Assembly: GCA_024643385.1 (NCBI GenBank)
Contig: JAHEMZ010000029.1
Span: 1-33,582 of the forward strand
Source: Flavobacteriaceae bacterium
Lineage (GTDB): Bacteria; Bacteroidota; Bacteroidia; Flavobacteriales; Flavobacteriaceae
DNA length: 33,582 nucleotides
Direction: 5' to 3'
The stretch's first letter is position 1, and each line of letters starts with the position of its first letter. This document shows, piece after piece, positions 1 through 7,600 of this stretch. A model generated the notes under the pieces. It saw only the letters and a program-made list of their open reading frames with translations. It had not been told where the DNA came from and did not search any database. The position numbers and the translations under genes are program-made.

Positions 1-180
1 CCGGATATTCCGCGCGCAATGCCGGTAAAGGAGCTGACACATTTTGCCGTGACACATGGACTCAAAGGTTTCCCTTATGATTCCGTGCAGAATGCTTATA
101 AAGCAGCCCTTAAATATGCTCATCCGGATGATTTTATATATGTAGGTGGCAGTACCTTTGTAGTGGCTGAAGTTTTATAG
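1..180 (+). CDS. folC: Folylpolyglutamate/dihydrofolate synthase, C-terminal end (partial)
   Basis: This is the last 59 codons of a gene entering from the left edge, open from base 1 and ending at TAG 178-180. The tail begins with PDIPRAMPV and ends with DDFIYVGGSTFVVAEVL. This matches the end of FolC, where the final beta strand reads as a hydrophobic stretch, then G-S-x-(F/Y)-x-V-(A/G)-E. FolC adds glutamate to dihydropteroate or folates using ATP, in the cytoplasm. No hairpin terminator is visible before the tRNA promoter that starts 18 bases after the stop. The identification rests on a short tail, so it is likely but not certain; MurC/D/E/F-type ligases end differently. Confidence 0.75.
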   Translation, partial: PDIPRAMPVKELTHFAVTHGLKGFPYDSVQNAYKAALKYAHPDDFIYVGGSTFVVAEVL

Positions 181-198
181 CTTTTTTTGAAATAAATA

Positions 199-229
199 TT
201 TGCGAGTAATAAAAACTAACTTATATTTG
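199..229 (+). promoter_or_regulatory. Promoter of tRNA-Val(TAC), Bacteroidota type
   Basis: TTTG at 199-202 and TATATTTG at 222-229 are separated by 19 bases. This is the TTTG-N19-TAnnTTTG form of the primary sigma factor promoter in Bacteroidota. The tRNA begins 16 bases after the -7 box. Confidence 0.8.
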
Positions 230-245
230 CATCCGCTAACAACAA

Positions 246-320
246 GGGCGCTTAGCTCAGCTGGTTCAGAGCACCTCGTTTACACCGAGGGGGTCGGGGG
301 TTCGAACCCCTCAGCGCCCA
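246..320 (+). tRNA. tRNA-Val (anticodon TAC)
   Basis: This is a 75-base cloverleaf. The acceptor stem GGGCGCT (246-252) pairs with AGCGCCC (313-319), with A320 as discriminator. The anticodon stem CCTCG/CGAGG (274-278/286-290) carries the loop TTTACAC, so the anticodon is TAC (281-283). The T-loop TTCGAAC is present. CCA is not encoded. A terminator follows within ten bases, so the gene is transcribed alone. Confidence 0.95.
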
Positions 321-326
321 CAGAGC

Positions 327-360
327 AAAATCCCGATGATCCTGTCATCGGGATTTTTTT
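327..360 (+). terminator. Intrinsic terminator after tRNA-Val(TAC)
   Basis: The arm AATCCCGATGA (329-339) pairs perfectly with TCATCGGGATT (345-355) around a 5-base loop and is followed by a run of seven T (354-360). The left-hand A-run makes it work in both directions, so it could also end the minus-strand DUF2805 gene that stops at 359. Confidence 0.85.
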
Positions 361-643
361 ATGATCGTTTTGTAATCTTATTGTTTGTAATTTGTCTTTG
401 TCGGCTGCACTTAAACCGTGCACTACTGATTTCTATACCTCTTAGTTTAGCGTGTTTGGTTTTTCTGCCTTGAACTCGTTTCCTCCACATTTTAAAACTC
501 GAAGATTTCATTTCTTTTCGCATTAGTTCGATCACTTCTTGTTCCTTTAATTCGAATTGATATTGGATCGCTTCAAATGGAGTTTGATCCTCCCAAGCCA
601 TTTCAATGATTCGATCAATTTCAAATTGTGTAAATGAGTTCAT
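359..643 (-). CDS. DUF2805 / TIGR03643 family protein
   Basis: A 94-residue soluble protein of the DUF2805 (TIGR03643) family. The family signature is clear: FEIDRIIEMAWEDQTPFEAI at about residues 8-27, a KEQEVIELMRKEMK helix, then SSFKMWRKRVQGRKTKH near residues 48-64. The spacing of helices looks like a small helix-turn-helix fold, and the basic end (RKRVQGRKTKHAK) would suit nucleic-acid binding, but the function is not known. It lies 34 bases downstream of the DUF2256 gene on the same strand, so the two are probably one operon. Its stop overlaps the tRNA terminator, which can serve both strands. The residues after 75 are less conserved in my memory of the family. Confidence 0.85.
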   Translation of the reverse strand: MNSFTQFEIDRIIEMAWEDQTPFEAIQYQFELKEQEVIELMRKEMKSSSFKMWRKRVQGRKTKHAKLRGIEISSARFKCSRQRQITNNKITKRS

Positions 644-677
644 TTAATAGATAAGTTACTAATGAATACTAGGGGAA

Positions 678-818
678 TTAAGCTGTGTGATTTTTTAATT
701 TTCGACAAGCCACACTGCAATATTTTACTTGGTCCCAGTCCTTTTCCCATTTCTTTCTCCAGGTAAAGAGTCTTGAGCAGACGAGGCATAGTTTTGTAGG
801 AAGATTCTCCTTTTTCAT
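678..818 (-). CDS. DUF2256 small zinc-ribbon protein
   Basis: A 46-residue protein read from ATG at 818 to TAA at 678-680. It starts [20 protein letters not shown] and continues [20 protein letters not shown], the DUF2256 signature. Four cysteines, C-x2-C (residues 11 and 14) and C-x3-C (35 and 39), would hold one zinc ion between a tryptophan-rich helix (WRKKWEKDW). The usual length of this family is about 45-55 residues, so it is complete. It is the first gene of a likely two-gene operon with the DUF2805 protein. The two families are commonly neighbours, in some bacteria close to cryptochrome/photolyase genes (from memory), but no biochemical role is established. A longer reading in another frame (640-852) is spurious. 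Confidence 0.85.
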   Translation of the reverse strand: MKKENLPTKLCLVCSRLFTWRKKWEKDWDQVKYCSVACRKLKNHTA

Positions 819-849
819 TTCTGTTTATAAATTTAAATAAAAGTATAAA

Positions 850-857
850 CAAAGTTA
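850..857 (-). promoter_or_regulatory. Candidate -7 box for the DUF2256-DUF2805 operon
   Basis: On the minus strand this reads TAACTTTG, a full match to TAnnTTTG, 31 bases before the DUF2256 start. No good -33 TTTG is seen upstream. It is back-to-back with the tRNA-Val(GAC) promoter. Confidence 0.5.
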
Positions 858-875
858 AGAAGAGTTTTATTAAAA

Positions 876-908
876 TTTGTTTAGATAATGCTAAAATACC
901 TACCTTTG
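876..908 (+). promoter_or_regulatory. Promoter of tRNA-Val(GAC), Bacteroidota type
   Basis: TTTG at 876-879 and TACCTTTG at 901-908 are separated by 21 bases, matching TTTG-N19-21-TAnnTTTG. The tRNA begins 11 bases after the -7 box. Confidence 0.8.
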
Positions 909-919
909 AAGTTGGAAAA

Positions 920-994
920 GGGTCATTAACTCAGTTGGTTCAGAGTGTCACGTCGACAACGTGGAAGTCACTGGTTCGAATCCAGTATGACCCA
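920..994 (+). tRNA. tRNA-Val (anticodon GAC)
   Basis: This is a 75-base cloverleaf. The acceptor stem GGGTCAT (920-926) pairs with ATGACCC (987-993), with A994 as discriminator. D-stem ACTC/GAGT; T-stem ACTGG/CCAGT with loop TTCGAAT. The anticodon stem TCACG/CGTGG (948-952/960-964) encloses the loop TCGACAA, so the anticodon is GAC (955-957), at the same offset as in the other tRNA-Val. The base before the anticodon (position 33) is C, not the nearly universal T. CCA is not encoded. Confidence 0.88.
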
Positions 995-1004
995 CATCAC
1001 TCAC

Positions 1005-1034
1005 AATCCCGAAGGCATGCCTTCGGGATTTTTT
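1005..1034 (+). terminator. Intrinsic terminator after tRNA-Val(GAC)
   Basis: A perfect palindrome: AATCCCGAAGGCA (1005-1017) pairs with TGCCTTCGGGATT (1018-1030), followed by T1029-1034. The ideal stem loses a few pairs to make a loop. It closes the tRNA transcription unit. Confidence 0.85.
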
Positions 1035-1073
1035 ATTCCCAAAGCCCAAGCTTGCTTGAGGCTTTATGGGAAT

Positions 1074-1102
1074 AAAAAATTCCTCGGGTCGAAGACCCGA
1101 GG
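1074..1102 (-). terminator. Terminator-like hairpin, repeat unit 1
   Basis: Read on the minus strand: CCTCGGGTC-TTC-GACCCGAGG (1102-1082), then AA and six T (1079-1074). The 9-bp GC-rich stem and T-run are in the right order to stop transcripts coming leftward from murF. There is no T-run on the plus-strand side. Confidence 0.65.
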
Positions 1103-1184
1103 GGATTGTATTTGCAGGAGTGTGTTTTATCTGGATCACGGTAGTAATCCAAGAACCCAAGCTTGCTTGAGGCTTTATGGGAAT

Positions 1185-1213
1185 AAAAAATTCCTCGGGT
1201 CGAAGACCCGAGG
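1185..1213 (-). terminator. Terminator-like hairpin, repeat unit 2
   Basis: Identical to the hairpin in unit 1, 111 bases further right: 9-bp stem, 3-base loop, then AA and six T on the minus strand. Confidence 0.65.
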
Positions 1214-1295
1214 GGATTGTATTTGCAGGAGTGTGTTTTATCTGGATCACGGTAGTAATCCAAGAACCCAAGCTTGCTTGAGGCTTTATGGGAAT

Positions 1296-1324
1296 AAAAA
1301 ATTCCTCGGGTCGAAGACCCGAGG
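1296..1324 (-). terminator. Terminator-like hairpin, repeat unit 3
   Basis: Third identical copy. It is the first one met by RNA polymerase leaving murF, about 86 bases after the murF stop codon. Confidence 0.65.
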
Positions 1325-1409
1325 GGATTGTATTTGCAGGAGTGTGTTTTATCTGGATCACGCCGGTAAATAATATCTGTCTACTGATGTACGAGACAAC
1401 TCAAGGCTT

Positions 1410-2693
1410 TTAGGCTAATAACGCCAATGTTCTTTCCAACGCCATGCCCCTAGACCCTTTTAAGAGGATCAGGGAGGGCGGAATGGGTTTTTCAGCAAGA
1501 TAAGATGCTAGTGCCTCAAAGGATTTGAATTGCCGTATGCCAGGGGAAGAGGATTGCGTTTTATAGAAATTTTCTCCCACGAGGATTATATTACCCGGTA
1601 GCGTTTTCTCCAAATAATCGGTAATGGCTTGATGTTCTTTTGGGGCCTCTTCGCCCAGCTCAAACATATCGCCAAGAATGAGCCATTTTGAATTAGCGTC
1701 AAATAGTTCCATATTTTGAATGGCTGCCAACATACTGCTTGGATTAGCATTATAAGCGTCCATGATGATACGATGTCCGTGATGCTCCAGTATTTGAGAT
1801 CGATTCATTTGCGGAGTGTAGGACTCAAGGGCGTTTTTGATTGCTTCAAGAGGAATTTTAAAATAGGAGCCAATCGCAATGGCTGCTGCAATGTTCGAGA
1901 AGTTGTAGGCGCCCGTTAAATGGGTTTTGATAACGATATCCTTAATTTGAACACTAACAAACTCACCCTTTGGAAGCAGGGATATTTTTTGATCATACCC
2001 CTCTTCATTGAAGATAACCCTTTGAATATCTTCCGTTAATTCCACTTGCTTCAAATCGCCGCCATTTACAAAAACAGTTCCGTTCGCTTTGCGCAAAAAT
2101 TGATATAATTCAGACTTGCCCTTAATGACTCCTTCCACTCCACCAAACCCTTCTAAATGAGCCTTTCCGAAGTTGGTAATGTAACCGTAGTCGGGTTCAG
2201 CTATTTTACATAATCCCGCAATTTCACCTTGATGATTTGCACCCATTTCTACGATGCCTAGTTGAGTAGACGAGTTCATGGAGAGCAGTGTCAATGGAAC
2301 TCCGATATGATTATTCAAGTTCCCTTTGGTTGCGACACAATTAAATTTTTGGGAGACAACGGCATGAATTAATTCCTTGGTAGTGGTCTTACCGTTGCTA
2401 CCGGTGAGTGATATAATGGGAATTCCCAGGTATTTTCTGTGATAATTGGCAAGATCCTGGAGTGTTTGTAAGGAATCATTACAAAGAAGGGTTCCGTTGT
2501 ATTCGGTATGATACGAAGGCTCGTCGATCACAGCTATTTTAGCCCCTCGGGCGATCGCAGCCTCTGCGAATTCATTTCCATTGAAATTGTCTCCTTTTAG
2601 GGCAAAGAACATACAGTTCTTTTCAATTTTTCGTGTGTCGGTACAAATACCCGAACTATTTAGAAAATGCTGATGAATTTGTTCGATGTTCAA
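1410..2693 (-). CDS. murF: UDP-N-acetylmuramoyl-tripeptide--D-alanyl-D-alanine ligase
   Basis: A 427-residue Mur ligase that adds D-Ala-D-Ala to the UDP-MurNAc-tripeptide with ATP, the last cytoplasmic step of the peptidoglycan precursor. The N-terminal substrate domain has CTDTRKIEKNCMFFALKG (residues 17-34). The ATP-binding P-loop is GSNGKTTTKE (98-107), followed by KGNLNNHIGVPLTL and VEMGANHQGEI. The C-terminal domain has DAYNANPSSM and LGDMFELGEEAPKEH, typical of MurF rather than MurE or MurC. The length is normal for Bacteroidota. It stands alone, not in a dcw cluster; gldJ upstream has its own terminator. A near-match -7 box, TATCTTTA at 2710-2717 (minus), lies 16 bases before the start. 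Downstream lie the three repeated hairpins. Confidence 0.95.
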   Translation of the reverse strand: MNIEQIHQHFLNSSGICTDTRKIEKNCMFFALKGDNFNGNEFAEAAIARGAKIAVIDEPSYHTEYNGTLLCNDSLQTLQDLANYHRKYLGIPIISLTGSNGKTTTKELIHAVVSQKFNCVATKGNLNNHIGVPLTLLSMNSSTQLGIVEMGANHQGEIAGLCKIAEPDYGYITNFGKAHLEGFGGVEGVIKGKSELYQFLRKANGTVFVNGGDLKQVELTEDIQRVIFNEEGYDQKISLLPKGEFVSVQIKDIVIKTHLTGAYNFSNIAAAIAIGSYFKIPLEAIKNALESYTPQMNRSQILEHHGHRIIMDAYNANPSSMLAAIQNMELFDANSKWLILGDMFELGEEAPKEHQAITDYLEKTLPGNIILVGENFYKTQSSSPGIRQFKSFEALASYLAEKPIPPSLILLKGSRGMALERTLALLA

Positions 2694-2718
2694 AGTCCTG
2701 ATTTTAATTTAAAGATAG

Positions 2719-2752
2719 AAAAAAACCCTCCTGCAATAAATACGGGAGGGTT
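2719..2752 (-). terminator. Intrinsic terminator of gldJ
   Basis: On the minus strand AACCCTCC (2752-2745) pairs with GGAGGGTT (2731-2724) around a 13-base loop, and continues into T-rich sequence (2725-2719). It separates gldJ from murF. Confidence 0.8.
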
Positions 2753-2777
2753 GATAATATAATTATTTTAAGTTCTA

Positions 2778-4454
2778 TTAGTTTCTTGGACGTTTCTTTT
2801 GCTTGGATTTGGACCCAACTCTTGACATTGCACACCTAAAACCGATATAATCTGTTGCCATGTCTTGAGGGAAATAACGTCTTTGTGCCGGATCTAACCA
2901 GTAATCACGATCTCTCCATGAACCTCCTTTGTAAACCCTTACTTCATTGTTGATCAAAGATGTTCTTTTTGAAGATCGATCATACTCGCGGTTTAATCCT
3001 CCGGTAGTGTCCGGACTAACCTCATGCTGAGGAGAATCATACATTCTTTTATTGTCTTCTACGACCGCTTCGTCTTCTCCTCCAAATGATTGGTAGTGAC
3101 GCGTTGATTTTTTATCACCATCGCGATAGTCACGGTTGTCACTATCAGAGAAATTGGTACGCAAGTAAGTTTCATTCTCATCCACCGGGATTTCATAGAT
3201 CTCTCCCGGAAGATTTCTTGCGATGATTTTACCATTGCTCAACGTGTCGTATAAGATTGAATCGACTGTCACAATTTTCACCTTACCATCTTCATCGATT
3301 GCATTTTTGGTGTAAACGTTTCCACGATAATAGTTAAAATCATTGAATTCATCATCCACGATAGGGCGATAAACATCTGCTACCCATTCCGCAACGTTTC
3401 CGGCCATATCGTATAAACCGTAATCATTTGGTTCGTACGATTTAACTTCAGCGGTAATATCAGCACCGTCATCACTCCATCCTGCAATTCCGCCGTAATC
3501 CCCGTCTCCTTGCTTAAAGTTGGCCAATTGATCTCCACGGCTTCTTCTCTTGGAAGATCGCGTGTACTGTCCTTCCCAAGGATATTTTTTCTTTCCTCGG
3601 TACACGTTATAGTTTCTTAGGCCTACTAATCCTAATGCAGCATATTCCCATTCCGCTTCTGTAGGAAGTCGGTAAGAAGGCATTAAAAGACCATCTTTAC
3701 TTTGAATGTACAGATTGGTACTGTCCTTACTTCTTTTAGCGATAGACTGAGAATATTTTCCTCCACGCGTAATGGAATCATTTCCACCATAGGTTTGTGT
3801 AGGAGCATTTAAATAAGTTTCTGTATTGAATGCACTTCCGGGTTCCACATCATATCTGGCGTTTCTGGAAGTAACTCCGTTCTCTTCCAAGATAAGTTCA
3901 TTCACGCGATCAGATCTCCAATTACTGAATTCTACGGCTTGAATCCAACTAACACCAACAACTGGGTAGTTAGCATAGGCCGGGTGACGCAAATAATTAT
4001 TGGTCATAACTTCGTTATAACCCAAACGGTTTCTCCAAACTAAAGTGTCCGGGACTGCTCCGTTATATATATTTCTGTAATTTTCATCGGTGGGAGGGAA
4101 CACATTTTTGATCCAATCCAAATATTCCAAATACATAAGGTTAGTCACCTCAGTTTCGTCCATATAGAAGGACTGAACGTGTTGTTGATTTGGTGCGTTG
4201 TTCCAATCGTGCATTGGATCATCCTGAACTCTACCCATGGTAAAAGTTCCACCTTCAACAAAAACAAGTCCGGGACCTGTTTCTTGTTCTTTGGTTTTTG
4301 GATCGTATTGAAAGCCACCTTCTTTGGCATTCATTTTCCAACCAGTGGCTCTTGAACTGTTTTTATAGTCTCTGGACTTGCTACAACTAACAAAAAGTGC
4401 TGTCGAAGCTATCAGAACAAAAAGCTTTAATACTAGGTTTTTCTTGACGTTCAT
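2778..4454 (-). CDS. gldJ: Gliding motility lipoprotein GldJ
   Basis: A 558-residue outer-membrane lipoprotein. A lipoprotein signal peptide ends in LFVSC with Cys24 as the lipidation site. From about residue 60 to the end it has the formylglycine-generating-enzyme-like (SUMF1) fold: VFVEGGTFTMGRVQDDP, DETEVTNLMYLEYLDW, VGVSWIQAVEFSNWRS, PTEAEWEYAA, GLYDMAGNVAEWVADVY and, near the end, KGGSWRDRDYW and YIGFRCAMS. GldJ and its paralogue GldK share this fold; the length, long insertions and position beside porU point to GldJ. It is needed for gliding and for stability of the T9SS ring component GldK in Flavobacterium. It is divergent from porU across a 211-bp intergenic region and ends in its own terminator. 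Confidence 0.92.
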   Translation of the reverse strand: MNVKKNLVLKLFVLIASTALFVSCSKSRDYKNSSRATGWKMNAKEGGFQYDPKTKEQETGPGLVFVEGGTFTMGRVQDDPMHDWNNAPNQQHVQSFYMDETEVTNLMYLEYLDWIKNVFPPTDENYRNIYNGAVPDTLVWRNRLGYNEVMTNNYLRHPAYANYPVVGVSWIQAVEFSNWRSDRVNELILEENGVTSRNARYDVEPGSAFNTETYLNAPTQTYGGNDSITRGGKYSQSIAKRSKDSTNLYIQSKDGLLMPSYRLPTEAEWEYAALGLVGLRNYNVYRGKKKYPWEGQYTRSSKRRSRGDQLANFKQGDGDYGGIAGWSDDGADITAEVKSYEPNDYGLYDMAGNVAEWVADVYRPIVDDEFNDFNYYRGNVYTKNAIDEDGKVKIVTVDSILYDTLSNGKIIARNLPGEIYEIPVDENETYLRTNFSDSDNRDYRDGDKKSTRHYQSFGGEDEAVVEDNKRMYDSPQHEVSPDTTGGLNREYDRSSKRTSLINNEVRVYKGGSWRDRDYWLDPAQRRYFPQDMATDYIGFRCAMSRVGSKSKQKKRPRN

Positions 4455-4483
4455 AGTTTCAAAAAATGAAAAAATTGGGTTCG

Positions 4484-4512
4484 CAATATACTAATTAACG
4501 GTTAAAGCGCAA
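4484..4512 (-). promoter_or_regulatory. Candidate gldJ promoter
   Basis: On the minus strand TTG (4512-4510), 19 bases, then TATATTG (4490-4484), close to the TAnnTTTG consensus. The box lies 29 bases before the gldJ ATG. The rest of the gldJ-porU intergenic region (to 4644) shows nothing else I can name. Confidence 0.45.
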
Positions 4513-4644
4513 TAATATTTTATTTTTTTGCTTTGTCAGCATCGGCGGGCGTTTCGACCAATGGGATAACGACGAGACTTTCATATTATTATGAATTTAT
4601 TTCTTTTTTGTCAAAAAACTAATCCGAAAAAAACATACTAAGTG

Positions 4645-4652
4645 TATCTTTG
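4645..4652 (+). promoter_or_regulatory. porU -7 promoter box
   Basis: TATCTTTG matches TAnnTTTG fully. It ends 13 bases before the porU ATG, so the predicted leader is only a few bases long. No -33 TTTG sits at the right spacing; the nearest, 4607-4610, is too far. Confidence 0.55.
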
Positions 4653-4665
4653 ACTCGTTATTGCT

Positions 4666-7600
4666 ATGATGAAAAGAAAATTATCGCTACTTATACTGGT
4701 GTGTACCTCTGTGATGGCTATTGGCCAGTCCAAAGATATTCGTATATTTTGGAATGAAGATACAAAAACTGCCGAAAAGAGAATAAGTAAGGAAGAACAG
4801 CGTGATCGCTTGCTCTCAAGGCTTAATTTAGTAGTAGATAAGAACACCTCCTCTTTTGATAGCAGATGGTTGGATCGAGGTTTTGCCGATAGTAGGTCGG
4901 TTGAAATTGTGAATACAAAATGGGCCGATTTGAGTGTGAAGGAAATCCAGCAATTGAATCCCAAAATCATTCCCAGTACTTTAGAATACTCTTTACAGAG
5001 TGCTTTGGCTCGCGATAAAATATACACAACCATTTCCATTTCACCAATTGTTAATAGAAATGGTCGACTTCAAAAACTGCTTTCTTTTACCGTAACTTAT
5101 AGATACGGTAGTGCTCCTGTCAATCGAACCCGGATGCCAATAAGTCAATCGGTTTTAGCTACCGGCGATTGGTATCGATTTCAGATTGATAAAACCGGAA
5201 TTTACAAAGTGGATAGGTCGTTCTTAGCAGATATAGGAATGAATACGAACGACATAGATCCTGCAAAAATAAAAATTTATGGTTTTGGTGGTAAACCATT
5301 GCCATTGGCAAATGACGAAAATTTTATATTTGACCTCCCTGAGATTTCAATTCAAGTAGTTGGTGGTGATGACGGTAGTTTTGACAATGGCGATTATCTG
5401 TTATTTTATGGCCAAGGTGTGGAGGGGTATGATTCGGAAAATGACACCAATCTGAACCCTTATTCCGATGAAGTATATTATTATGTTACCGCAAGCGGTA
5501 ATGCAGGAAAGAGAGTTCAGGCTATGGTGGAGCCTACAGGAAACCCGAATGTAATAATCCGTGAATTTCAAGAAGAGCGTTTTCATGAAGAAGATGAATT
5601 CAGTCCGGCGAAAGTGGGGCGTCAATGGTTTGGGAATCGTTTTGATATAGAAAGCGAGCAACGGTATGAATTTTCATTTGAGAATTTGGTGGTTGGAAAA
5701 CCGGTTCGTGTTGGAGTGCGAGCAGCAGCATCCTCTGAAGTAGCGACCAGTTTGGCAGTTTCTGTGAATTCAACAACGGTTGATCCATTAACTTTTAATC
5801 CTATAAACGACCCAACCCTTTTAAGCGTTGATTCTTTTGTTAGTGATATTCCAGTTTCAGGGGGAACCGTATCCTTAGATCTTGCGTATAACAACTCCGG
5901 AAATCCTTCGAGTATAGGATATCTGGACTATATTCGGGTAGAGGCTACTCGAAATCTTGTGGGTACCGGTCAATCTCTTATTTTTAAGAACAAGGAGGTA
6001 GGAACTCAGTCGGGCATCGGCGAATATGAAATTTCAAATGCGGCCGGATTTTCACAGGTTTGGGATGTCACACGACCCGATATAGTTAGCTTTAAGCTGA
6101 ATGAAGGTGCGAACAGTAATTTTACGTTTAAGGCGAGCTTAGGCGAAGTGAGAACCTATGTGGCCATTGTTCCTTCGAATTATTTAAATCCCATCAAAGG
6201 CAATAACAATCGAGTGACTAACCAGGATCTGAAGGGAAGTATTTTTCTCGATAATTCAGGAACCTTTAAAGACATAGATTATTTGATTATAGTCCCCCCT
6301 TTCTTAATTCAACCCGCGTTACGCATTGCGAATCATCACAGGAATGTTTCCGGTCTGAATGTTAAAGTAGTTACGACCGATAAGATTTATAACGAATTCA
6401 GTTCCGGGAAACAAGATATTTCCGCCATTCGAAATTTTGTGCGATATGTCTATGAAAATGCCTCTAATTTTGACAAAAGACTAAAATATTTATGTCTTTT
6501 TGGGGATACTTCCGTTGATTACAAAGATCGTTTGCCTGATAACAATAATATAGTACCAACCTATCATACATTATCCAGTGTTGATACATTTAACTCTTTT
6601 ATGTCGGACGATTTTTACGGAATGATGGATCCTAACGAGGGAACGATGTCGGCCTCACATAGTCTGGATATAGCCGTAGGGAGGATTGTAGTAGACGAGG
6701 TGTCTCTTGCTAATTCCGTAGTAGATAAGATTATTTCATACCAGGAAAAGGCCTCCTATGGTAATTGGAGGAATACATTTGTCCTTATTTCGGACGATGT
6801 AGATGTGAGCTGGGAATATAGAGCCCTTGAAGTCACATTGGACTCAATTGGTGATCGAGTAACTGCGGAGAAACCTTTTATAAATGTAAAGAAAATACAT
6901 ATCGACTCATATCAACAAGAGACTTCTGCCGGGGGTAATCGATATCCCGAAGCCAAAGAAGCGGTTGAAAATGCAATTGAAGTGGGTGCTTTGATCGTGA
7001 ATTATTTTGGTCATGGAGGTGAAGATGGCCTCGCCAAGGAGTTTATTTACACCAAGGAAACGGCTCAAGATTTAAGAAATACCAACAGATATCCTTGCTT
7101 CGTAACGGTAACTTGTGAATTCTCCAAATTTGATAATCCACAGCGCATCACAGCGGGAGAACTCACTTTTTGGAACAAGGAGGGAGGGGCGGCCTCTCTA
7201 ATCACGACTACTCGATCGGTAAGTGTTACTTTGGGAGTTGATTTCAACGAATTATTGGCTGAAATACTTTTTGGGTTTGGGCTGGATACACCGCCACATC
7301 CCTCGGAAGCATTGCGATTAACCAAAAATGAGATTGCAAACAGTAATAATAAGCGGGTGATATTCTATATAGGTGACCCGGCGATGCCATTAGCTTTTCC
7401 AAAAAAAAGTATTCGTTTAAATACGATCAACGATCTGCCGGTGGGTTCGTCGGCAGATACTTTAAAAGCCCTGAGCCGAATTAAAATGGGAGGGGAAGTG
7501 CTGGATGAAAACGGTAATGTCCTAAATAATTATAATGGAGTAGTAGAGGTTAAAGTATTTGATAAAGATTTACAGAGAGCAACGCTCGGAAATGACGGGA

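Larger units (their letters stand above)
1045..1362. repeat. Tandem repeat block, 111-bp unit, 2.9 copies
   Basis: Unit 1 is 1045-1155, unit 2 is 1156-1266, and unit 3 is 1267-1362, cut 15 bases short. By eye the copies are identical over their shared length. Each unit holds three inverted repeats: CAAGC-TT-GCTTG; the 9-bp hairpin CCTCGGGTC-GAA-GACCCGAGG; and a weaker TGGAT...ATCCA pair. The first copy is preceded by TTTTTTATTCCCAAAGCC (1029-1046), which is nearly the reverse complement of GGCTTTATGGGAATAAAAAA inside the unit. Because 111 is a multiple of three, frames stay open across the block, but nothing in them looks like a protein. The block sits just past the 3' end of murF and holds no gene. 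Confidence 0.95.

Noticed and set aside
640-852. 70-residue minus-strand open frame
   Set aside because: It is the wrong frame over the DUF2256 gene, which shows the clear CxxC...CxxxC family pattern at 678-818.
246-994. Integration site at the tRNA-Val genes
   Set aside because: No integrase gene and no repeat of a tRNA 3' end are found in the window; the genes around are core.
1045-1362. CRISPR array
   Set aside because: The whole 111-bp unit is repeated without variable spacers, there are fewer than three full copies, and no cas gene is near.
945-1373. Long open frames on both strands across the repeats
   Set aside because: They stay open only because the 111-bp unit is a multiple of three; they run through a tRNA and hairpins and have no start signal or family likeness.
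4638-5039. 133-residue minus-strand open frame
   Set aside because: It is antisense to the porU start and covers the divergent promoter region; composition and lack of family signs suggest a shadow.
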